From the NCBI GenBank assembly GCA_021799315.1, contig JAJZAR010000086.1, positions 1-5,901 of the forward strand: a stretch of 5,901 nucleotides of DNA. Reading direction: 5' to 3'. Source of the stretch: Thermoplasmata archaeon (GTDB lineage Archaea > Thermoplasmatota > Thermoplasmata > Thermoplasmatales > Thermoplasmataceae). The notes beneath the pieces were generated by a model. The model saw only the letters and a list, made by a program, of their open reading frames with translations. It was not told where the DNA came from and did no database searches. Shown here piece by piece: positions 1 to 4,544 of this stretch. Each line of letters begins with the position of its first letter. Positions within the stretch are counted from its first letter, which is position 1. A program made the translations under genes and the position numbers.

Positions 1-1
1 A

Positions 2-10
2 TTTATATAA
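2..10 (+). promoter_or_regulatory. Archaeal box A (TATA) promoter of the secreted-protein gene pair
   Basis: TTTATATAA is a close match to the archaeal TATA box. It lies about 57 bases before the ATG at 63. A start site about 25 bases downstream (near 30) would give a leader of roughly 30 bases that keeps the SD sequence at 46-53. Any upstream BRE is cut off by the window edge. The assignment is by pattern only. Confidence 0.55.
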
Positions 11-45
11 GATTAAAACATTTATTCAGAGAATATATGTTTCAT

Positions 46-53
46 AAGGGAGG
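46..53 (+). promoter_or_regulatory. Strong Shine-Dalgarno site, AAGGGAGG
   Basis: AAGGGAGG contains GGAGG, complementary to the usual archaeal 16S rRNA 3' end. It ends 9 bases before the ATG at 63 and fixes that start. The identical 8-mer at the same spacing precedes the gene at 1102. The other genes in the window have no comparable site. Confidence 0.75.
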
Positions 54-62
54 AATAAAACC

Positions 63-962
63 ATGAGGCAAATAACAAGAAACATCATAATCCTGGTGGT
101 AGCAGCAATCATCATATTCGCAGTTTTCTTCATGCCTGTGAAACGAGACCCCTATGTGAACAAATTTTATTCCTTCGATATCTCTTCTCCATCAATTGTG
201 GCTCCAGGTCAACATATGGATTTCTCCATAAAGATATCAGCCACAAACACGGCAAGATATTCCATAGATAATTGCGGACCATGTGGACTGTCAAGAGGAG
301 TATGCTTATACTACCTCGGGAATGAGACAATACCGCACTCAAAGAATTTCGTTTATGATAGCATTGGTCTCTTTCGGTCAGATTCATATTCTAGAAATTT
401 AAACATATCGTCATGTTACTCAAATGGTATCATCGGTGTAAGGGCAAGAAGCATATTTGGGTTTGCACCATTAAATTGTGTTGAAGGCGTTGGGTCCATG
501 AACTTTAGGGCGGAATGGAATGGAACAGCAGAGGTATGTCTGCCGAATTTTGGAAAAACCTATACCAATGCAACTCCAGGATATTATTCAGTCATACCGG
601 ACATCATAATCAGGGCCAATGACGCAGCTCCAAAAACCAGTTATGTAAATCCACAGATCATCACAGTATGTGGCCCGGAAATGGAGTTCCAAAACATAAG
701 CGGCAACATATACATGAAGGAGCATTTCGTAGGAAAATACAACAACCAGCCTGCATCAGTTCATGTTTTGTGTTATTATTACAACTCCAGCGGATCCAAA
801 AACCCCACCTTTGGGTTTTTAAATTTCACCCTTGCCAACAACAATTCCTTCGAGTTTCCAAGATTAAACCAAACCATGTACAAAGAATTCAGTTTTGCCA
901 CCATCTCTGAAAGCTGGAACAACATAAACTATCATTGGGATGAGTATAGATATGCAATTTAA
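63..962 (+). CDS. Membrane-anchored, Cys- and sequon-rich extracytoplasmic protein, unknown function
   Basis: I do not recognise this 299-residue protein. Residues about 8-24 form one hydrophobic segment after a basic N-terminus (MRQITRN), which suggests a signal anchor or uncleaved signal peptide with the rest outside the cell. There is no lipobox. The exported part looks beta-rich; PSIVAPGQ near residues 43-50 resembles a strand-turn of an Ig-like sandwich. It has 8 cysteines (71, 74, 81, 118, 139, 159, 203, 237), enough for four disulfides, including a CGPC at 71-74. There are nine N-X-S/T sequons (87, 114, 153, 169, 211, 241, 254, 260, 269), so it is probably a surface glycoprotein. The ATG at 63 is fixed by AAGGGAGG 9 bases upstream. 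The protein at 1102-1668 shares its anchor sequence, cysteine count and sequon count and is probably a diverged paralogue in the same transcript. That the gene is real and exported is fairly sure; its function is unknown. Confidence 0.8.
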   Translation: MRQITRNIIILVVAAIIIFAVFFMPVKRDPYVNKFYSFDISSPSIVAPGQHMDFSIKISATNTARYSIDNCGPCGLSRGVCLYYLGNETIPHSKNFVYDSIGLFRSDSYSRNLNISSCYSNGIIGVRARSIFGFAPLNCVEGVGSMNFRAEWNGTAEVCLPNFGKTYTNATPGYYSVIPDIIIRANDAAPKTSYVNPQIITVCGPEMEFQNISGNIYMKEHFVGKYNNQPASVHVLCYYYNSSGSKNPTFGFLNFTLANNNSFEFPRLNQTMYKEFSFATISESWNNINYHWDEYRYAI

Positions 963-966
963 TGAT

Positions 967-1101
967 ATGTTGGGAGCGCAATACGCAAAGAAATGTTCAT
1001 TGTTTTTACTCTACATACCACTTATCCTGTCTCTGTTCTCACATCCATGTGAGATCATACCTATCCATGTTACGATAAAGATCAAAGGGAGGTATTTCTA
1101 A
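967..1101 (+). CDS. Possible 44-residue single-span membrane peptide (doubtful small ORF)
   Basis: An open frame of 44 codons begins 4 bases after the preceding stop. It ends TAA directly against the ATG at 1102, so it fills the gap between the two secreted-protein genes almost exactly. The product would have a hydrophobic stretch at residues about 11-25 (SLFLLYIPLILSLF), two lysines before it and a basic tail. Against it: no SD precedes the ATG, and the frame contains a perfect inverted repeat and the SD of the next gene, so it may be spacer that is open by chance. If it is translated, reinitiation after the upstream gene is the likely route, and its stop would deliver ribosomes to the start at 1102. 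Confidence 0.22.
   Translation: MLGAQYAKKCSLFLLYIPLILSLFSHPCEIIPIHVTIKIKGRYF
1037..1054 (+). repeat. Perfect 8-base inverted repeat, TCTCACAT-CC-ATGTGAGA
   Basis: Two perfect 8-base arms flank a CC centre in the spacer between the two secreted-protein genes. As RNA it would fold as a 7-bp stem with a 4-base loop, 30 bases before the next SD. As DNA it would suit a dimeric regulator. No T-run follows, so an intrinsic terminator is unlikely. ATCCATGT at 1043-1050 recurs at 1063-1070. Confidence 0.5.
1085..1092 (+). promoter_or_regulatory. Strong Shine-Dalgarno site, AAGGGAGG (second copy)
   Basis: This is the same 8-mer as at 46-53 and again ends 9 bases before an ATG (1102). It favours the ATG at 1102 over the in-frame ATG at 1108, which would be 15 bases away. 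Confidence 0.75.
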
Positions 1102-1668
1102 ATGCTAATGAAAAGCAAAATAATTGTTATTGTTGTTGCTGCCATAATGATTTTTGCAGGCTTCTATGCGTACACACAGGTAGAAAGAAACAAAAGTGCT
1201 CCTGCAAAACCCTTTAACGTTTATCCGCCTGATTACCAAGTCGTGGTAAATGGCACATACAACATCCCAAACAATAATACTACCTACAATAACGATACTT
1301 ATACGGAGTGCATCACTCACTTTTATGTAGAAAACAACGTTAATTTTTCCAACATAGGCGGAGCAAGTATCTCTGGAACCACAAATATAACAAATAAATG
1401 TCAAAACTGTGTCTTCCTATGCTTCATAAATCAAAACAAATCAGCAATGAACTATACATACAACAAGATTCTTTTATGTTTTTCTAAGGGTAGTGACAAG
1501 GGCACAGAGATTGTATACGGTGGGCACAATGATTATAAAAAATCACCAAGGGGGTGTTGGGGCATACTTGCGAACTCTAATTTCCAGACTAAAATATCAA
1601 TCGCAGTCTGCAATTATGCGGGAAACAACACGGCGTGTCATCATTATCCAATTATCTATGACAACTAA
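1102..1668 (+). CDS. Second membrane-anchored, Cys- and sequon-rich extracytoplasmic protein, unknown function
   Basis: I do not recognise this 188-residue protein. The N-terminus MLMKSK is followed by a hydrophobic segment (about 7-24), predicting one membrane anchor and an outside body. KIIVIVVAAIMIFAGFY matches NIIILVVAAIIIFAVFF of the upstream protein nearly residue for residue. It has 8 cysteines (70, 100, 103, 107, 126, 152, 170, 179), including a CQNC at 100-103 followed by a third Cys, as in its neighbour. Nine sequons (50, 58, 59, 64, 81, 95, 112, 117, 175) and a high Asn/Thr/Tyr content fit a small glycosylated surface protein. The short C-terminus ends without a second membrane span. 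The start at 1102 is set by AAGGGAGG. No convincing TATA box lies in the 139 bases upstream, so it is probably transcribed with the first gene. The role is unknown; surface-layer accessory, adhesion or virus-related functions are guesses. Confidence 0.75.
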   Translation: MLMKSKIIVIVVAAIMIFAGFYAYTQVERNKSAPAKPFNVYPPDYQVVVNGTYNIPNNNTTYNNDTYTECITHFYVENNVNFSNIGGASISGTTNITNKCQNCVFLCFINQNKSAMNYTYNKILLCFSKGSDKGTEIVYGGHNDYKKSPRGCWGILANSNFQTKISIAVCNYAGNNTACHHYPIIYDN

Positions 1669-1701
1669 CGGAATATAGTAAGATGCTGTCGATCATCGCC
1701 T

Positions 1702-1714
1702 ATTTCTATATAAC
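1702..1714 (+). promoter_or_regulatory. Orphan TATA-like element in the convergent spacer
   Basis: ATTTCTATATAAC lies in the 164-base gap between two genes whose 3' ends face each other, where no promoter is needed. An ATG at 1735, about 25 bases from the box centre, is where a leaderless start would fall, but it opens only 21 codons (1735-1800). A transcript from here would run antisense into the MqnD-like gene. The core is nearly symmetric, so the direction is uncertain. AT-rich chance is a real alternative. Confidence 0.22.
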
Positions 1715-1832
1715 GTGACAGATCTGATTCTTCTATGATGTATATGAACGAGGAAAATCTTTCTAAATTGTATCTATTCTTAAGAAATATGTTACAATAA
1801 AAGTGAATGGAAACCTTTCTAAAAGAATGAAA

Positions 1833-2648
1833 TTAGACTATTTCCATTTTAAACTCTGGAAGTAAGCCCATGCTGATCGCTCTTTTGTAATACATGTCAA
1901 GAGCTTTTCTGCCTTTGTCTCCAAAATCTATTGAGAGGTCATTCACATACATTTTGATGAACTTTGTCTCAAGTTCCAGGTCTTTGTACCTGGCATACTT
2001 CATGGCATATGTTGCGGCTTCCTCAACATGCTCCAAGGCATATTTTATGGAGTTTTCAAAATCGGTTATGTAGTTCTTTATAACCTCTTTCCCAAGAGAT
2101 TTTCTTATGGCATTGAACCCAAGGGGAATGGGGAGATCACCTGCATAGGCTTTCCATCTATCATAAATGGCTGCAACTTTAATCAGACCCTTGTCTTGAA
2201 AAGTCAATTGCTCATCATGAATAATTATCCCAGCCTCTATGTCCCCTTTTACAACAGCATCTGGAATAAGATCAAATCTCATGGGTTCCAGATTTGCATC
2301 CTTTTCCACAAACATTCTGAATAAAAGATGTGCGGATGTTCCATGTCCTGGCGATCCCACTACCGCTTTCTTAAAATCCACTTCACTCTTTGCCACTACA
2401 AGGGGACCATAGGTCAGTCCGAAGCTTGCTCCAGATCTTGTAAGAGCATAGGTCTCATGAACGCCAGCATATGCATTTGCCGATATGGCGGTAACATCAT
2501 AGAGTGCAGTTTCAGCCTCATCATTCAGTGTTTCAATATCCTTTATTATCTGTTCATATTCCATACTAGTCTTTATTTTCCCTGTTATCATGGCATAAAA
2601 CATGAATGCATCATCAGGGTCAGGCGTGTGTGCAACAGTTAGTTTCAT
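1833..2648 (-). CDS. mqnD: MqnD-like protein (1,4-dihydroxy-6-naphthoate synthase family, DUF178)
   Basis: This 271-residue protein has the length and layout of MqnD, which in the futalosine menaquinone pathway converts cyclic dehypoxanthinylfutalosine to 1,4-dihydroxy-6-naphthoate in the cytoplasm. Visible family features are TPDPDDAFMFYAM (8-20), KDIETLN (36-42), SGASFGLTYGPLVVA (72-86), the SPGHGTSA loop (99-106), the IIIHDEQLTF segment (141-150) and PIPLG (173-177). His144 sits where the Thermus enzyme has its proposed catalytic histidine. The fold is that of periplasmic binding proteins, but there is no signal peptide, which favours an enzyme over a transporter subunit. The ATG at 2648 begins directly with the first beta strand. 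The best upstream signals are a weak AAAGGT 2 bases away and CATATTT (2668-2674, minus strand) about 23 bases away, so a leaderless start is plausible. No other menaquinone gene is nearby. Family placement is firm; the exact reaction is inferred. Confidence 0.82.
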   Translation of the reverse strand: MKLTVAHTPDPDDAFMFYAMITGKIKTSMEYEQIIKDIETLNDEAETALYDVTAISANAYAGVHETYALTRSGASFGLTYGPLVVAKSEVDFKKAVVGSPGHGTSAHLLFRMFVEKDANLEPMRFDLIPDAVVKGDIEAGIIIHDEQLTFQDKGLIKVAAIYDRWKAYAGDLPIPLGFNAIRKSLGKEVIKNYITDFENSIKYALEHVEEAATYAMKYARYKDLELETKFIKMYVNDLSIDFGDKGRKALDMYYKRAISMGLLPEFKMEIV

Positions 2649-2704
2649 AGACCTTTATCACATCATTGCATAAAAGAAATATGCAGATTTTTTCTCAGCT
2701 TTAT

Positions 2705-2717
2705 CTTGGATTCCAAG
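2705..2717. repeat. 13-base palindrome CTTGGATTCCAAG in a divergent promoter region
   Basis: Two perfect 6-base arms (CTTGGA/TCCAAG) flank a single T. The element lies in the 212-base spacer between the divergent mqnD-like and carbamate kinase genes, 57-69 bases upstream of the mqnD start and just upstream of its possible TATA box. It has the size and position of a dimeric regulator's operator, but only one copy is present here. The rest of the spacer (2649-2860) is AT-rich, with no other element I can support apart from the carbamate kinase box A. Confidence 0.35.
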
Positions 2718-2833
2718 GCGAAGCGTTTCTCATTTAATTGTACGTTCATTATCTGTAATTTTTATTTTTAGCGGGGGATCAGGAAAACTATTACCAGGAA
2801 CGTTTAAAAAGAATAATTTTCTTTAAATATTCA

Positions 2834-2839
2834 TTTAAA
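2834..2839 (+). promoter_or_regulatory. Probable box A of carbamate kinase (leaderless)
   Basis: TTTAAA within CATTTAAAAT is centred about 25 bases before the ATG at 2861, where a TATA box would place transcription start at the ATG. The bases before the ATG (CTCTGATTTT) contain no SD, which fits a leaderless mRNA. Further TTTAAA copies at 2803-2808 and 2822-2827 could give alternative starts with short leaders. Confidence 0.45.
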
Positions 2840-2860
2840 ATCCCATATTTCTCTGATTTT

Positions 2861-3790
2861 ATGTCAAAAATTGTTATTGCACTTGGGGGAAATGCACTGC
2901 TTGAAAGTGGGGATGAAAGAACATATGAAAGCCAGGTACGAAGAGCTGTTTCAGCTTTCCGCAATCTTATGAGTGTAATTTCTCGGGAGGATGTGATAAT
3001 TACCCATGGCAATGGCCCACAGGTGGGCGATCTTATTTTAAGAAACCAGGAATCAAAAGACCTCCCTCCTTCCATGCCCATGCACGCATTGGGGGCCATG
3101 AGCCAGGGTCTTATAGGTGAGATCATACAGGAAGCGTATGATCGTGTACGACTTGAGACAGGTATCGGCAAAGAGTCGCTTGTAATAATCACGCGAACGC
3201 TGGTAAATGGAGATGATGAAGCTTTCAATGTGCCTACAAAGCCAGTTGGGAGAGTTTATGAAGAAGAGGAAATGGAATCATTGAAAAGAAAGCACCCATG
3301 GAAATTTGTTAAAACAGAAAAGGGGTGGAGAAGGGTTGTCCCCTCTCCGAAGCCTCTGGATATACTGGAAAAAGGTGCGATACAGAGTGCGCTTACTGCA
3401 GGATATCTTCCCATATGTGTGGGCGGAGGCGGTGTTCCTGTGATACGAAAAGATGATGGTTTTGAAGGCAGGGATGCGGTTATAGATAAGGATTCTGCGT
3501 CATACGTGCTGGCACATATGATGGAAGCAGAGGAGTTGATCATACTCACAGACGTGGAGTGTGCATATATTAATTTTGGAACGGAGAAACAGGAAGCCCT
3601 TGGGAAAATAGGTTCGGAGAAACTTGAAAAACTTTACGAAGACGGGCAGTTCTCAAAGGGCAGCATGGGTCCGAAGATCATGGCTGCCATTAATTTCGTG
3701 AAGCATGGTGGAAAGGTTGCCAGAATAGGCAAACTTCAAAATGTTGAAACAATTCTTTCTGGAAAGTCCGGCACAATTGTTGTGCCTTGA
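2861..3790 (+). CDS. arcC: Carbamate kinase
   Basis: This 309-residue protein is a full-length carbamate kinase of the amino-acid kinase fold. It reversibly transfers phosphate between ATP/carbamate and ADP/carbamoyl phosphate in the cytoplasm. In fermentative cells it usually runs towards ATP, after citrulline or similar breakdown. Family motifs appear in order: VIALGGNALL (5-14), ITHGNGPQVGDL (47-58), VPTKPVGRVY (124-133), WRRVVPSPKPLDI (156-168), the glycine loop VGGGGVPVI (187-195), AVIDKDSAS (206-214), LTDVECAY (229-236) and FSKGSMGPKIMAAI (264-277). By motif, lysines 127, 210 and 272 match the three active-site lysines of the enterococcal enzyme. The insert at 128-165 is the lid subdomain that separates carbamate kinases from other family members. 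No arginine deiminase or ornithine carbamoyltransferase gene lies in the window, so the source of carbamoyl phosphate is not shown; a carbamoyl-phosphate-making role cannot be excluded. The gene stands alone, with a leaderless-type start. Confidence 0.95.
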   Translation: MSKIVIALGGNALLESGDERTYESQVRRAVSAFRNLMSVISREDVIITHGNGPQVGDLILRNQESKDLPPSMPMHALGAMSQGLIGEIIQEAYDRVRLETGIGKESLVIITRTLVNGDDEAFNVPTKPVGRVYEEEEMESLKRKHPWKFVKTEKGWRRVVPSPKPLDILEKGAIQSALTAGYLPICVGGGGVPVIRKDDGFEGRDAVIDKDSASYVLAHMMEAEELIILTDVECAYINFGTEKQEALGKIGSEKLEKLYEDGQFSKGSMGPKIMAAINFVKHGGKVARIGKLQNVETILSGKSGTIVVP

Positions 3791-3825
3791 ATATTCCTAC
3801 TGGAATGTGTATTTTCCATTTTTTT
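3791..3825 (+). terminator. Hairpin plus T-run terminator of carbamate kinase
   Basis: ATATTCC (3791-3797) pairs with GGAATGT (3802-3808) as a 7-bp stem with one G-U pair and a TACT loop. It is followed by TATTTTCCA and seven Ts (3819-3825). It begins immediately after the arcC stop and lies almost wholly inside the 3' coding end of the convergent PRT gene. Poly-T alone can terminate archaeal transcription; the hairpin may be incidental. No comparable T-run is visible in the other direction. Confidence 0.5.
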
Positions 3826-4441
3826 CAGTTGCTTTGTGCAGAGCACACATCTGCTTCAGAACTTTCTCCAGCTGTTCAGAATCAATGTTCATGTCATACA
3901 ATTCATTCAACTTTTTCTTAACATCCTCAAGTTGAAGGTTTTTCTCTTTTATCTTTGATGAGAGGTTGGAAACATCTTCATACACATTCCATGGAAATAT
4001 AAACCATGTCCACTGGCTGTCGTCAACAAAATCGGAGTAATAATCCGGTTCGAAGGTTGAATGCCCTATATGGAGTAAGGTAGCGGTCTTTAACTCAGCG
4101 GGTTTCTGTTCCATTGCATAGTCGTGGGCAAGCTTCATGCTCTGTCCTGTATCTGTGATATCATCAACAATAAGCACCTTCTTTCCCTCAATGGACACAT
4201 TGAGTCCATATTTCAGGCTCGCCTTTCCATCGCTGGTCGCAGTGAGTCCCCAGTGCTCTGTCTTGATGGCATAAAGTTCCTTGAGAACAAGCATGTCTGC
4301 TATAATCCTTGCGGGAACGAGACCGCCTCTGGACATGCCTATTATGGTATCCGGGTTGAAATCATTCAACATTTTTTTATTGATATTCTCGCACCAGGTT
4401 TCAATTTCTTTCCACGTGACTATTCTAGCCTTGAATTCCAT
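3797..4441 (-). CDS. Purine-type phosphoribosyltransferase with a C-terminal helical extension
   Basis: This 214-residue protein has a type I PRT core (about 1-155), which joins PRPP to a nucleobase with release of pyrophosphate. GMSRGGLVPARI (35-46) is the family's pyrophosphate-binding loop region. VLIVDDITDTGQS (89-101) is the PRPP motif with its paired aspartates (93, 94). The hood sequence EPDYYSDFVDD...WFIFPW (131-151) is typical of the archaeal xanthine/guanine/hypoxanthine PRT group (COG2236-like), so purine salvage in the cytoplasm is the likely role. Which base it uses cannot be read from sequence. Residues about 156-214 extend beyond the core: charged helices (165-183, 188-201) and a short strand-turn-strand (202-213), compatible with a small winged-helix-like domain. 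No SD precedes the ATG at 4441; a box A (4463-4470) about 25 bases upstream suggests a leaderless mRNA. It converges on arcC with a 6-base gap. Confidence 0.87.
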   Translation of the reverse strand: MEFKARIVTWKEIETWCENINKKMLNDFNPDTIIGMSRGGLVPARIIADMLVLKELYAIKTEHWGLTATSDGKASLKYGLNVSIEGKKVLIVDDITDTGQSMKLAHDYAMEQKPAELKTATLLHIGHSTFEPDYYSDFVDDSQWTWFIFPWNVYEDVSNLSSKIKEKNLQLEDVKKKLNELYDMNIDSEQLEKVLKQMCALHKATEKNGKYTFQ

Positions 4442-4462
4442 ATCTCAGGGCATATATATCTC

Positions 4463-4470
4463 TCATAAAA
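4463..4470 (-). promoter_or_regulatory. Probable box A of the phosphoribosyltransferase gene
   Basis: Read on the minus strand, TTTTATGA is centred about 25 bases before the start at 4441, the spacing expected for leaderless transcription. A second AT-alternating block, ATATATAT (4452-4459), is nearer and symmetric. On the plus strand that block could serve as a distal promoter for the acyl-CoA dehydrogenase. Confidence 0.4.
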
Positions 4471-4488
4471 CCATTTGTTTCCTTTGGC

Positions 4489-4526
4489 TCCCTTAACATT
4501 TATATCGAGAATAAAGATTTAAGGGA
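4489..4526 (+). repeat. 8-base inverted repeat bracketing the acyl-CoA dehydrogenase box A
   Basis: TCCCTTAA (4489-4496) and TTAAGGGA (4519-4526) are perfect reverse complements separated by 22 bases. The arm centres are 30 bases apart, about three helical turns. The probable TATA box (4499-4505) lies between the arms, so a protein holding both arms would occlude TBP/TFB. If transcription began farther upstream, the same arms could pair as RNA and hide the AAGGGA SD-like sequence. Confidence 0.5.
4499..4505 (+). promoter_or_regulatory. Probable box A of the acyl-CoA dehydrogenase gene
   Basis: TTTATAT lies 40-46 bases before the ATG at 4545. A start about 25 bases downstream (near 4527) would give a leader of roughly 18 bases that just excludes the SD-like AAGGGA at 4521-4526. 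Purines/As precede the box (TTAACA), a weak BRE-like context. Confidence 0.5.
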
Positions 4527-4544
4527 ATTTGTCATCATGAACTC

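Noticed and set aside
273..284. CGPC at residues 71-74 of the first secreted protein, identical to the thioredoxin active-site motif
   Set aside because: No preceding Trp, no cis-Pro region and no thioredoxin-fold pattern around it. The protein is otherwise a Cys-rich beta-type exported protein, so a structural disulfide or metal site is more likely.
130..387. Minus-strand open frame of 85 codons
   Set aside because: It lies fully inside the first secreted-protein gene, has no start signals and shows no recognisable protein pattern.
1..1668. Possible mobile element or virus-derived island carrying the secreted-protein pair
   Set aside because: No integrase, transposase, terminal repeats or tRNA attachment site is visible; unknown surface genes alone do not establish transfer.
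1777..1786. TTCTTAAGAA palindrome in the convergent spacer
   Set aside because: It is short and AT-rich, so chance is likely; it sits downstream of both genes, where an operator makes little sense.
1806..1848. AATGGAAA...TTTCCATT inverted repeat at the end of the mqnD-like gene
   Set aside because: The arms are 27 bases apart and AT-rich and the right arm is coding; no T-run follows on either strand, so it is not a convincing terminator.
2028..2642. Two plus-strand frames of 98 and 104 codons opposite the mqnD-like gene
   Set aside because: Cys- and Ile-rich translations with no family resemblance; the opposite strand is a conserved gene.
2791..3228. Minus-strand open frame of 145 codons opposite carbamate kinase
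   Set aside because: The Ser/Arg/Pro-rich translation is an antisense shadow of a well-conserved gene.
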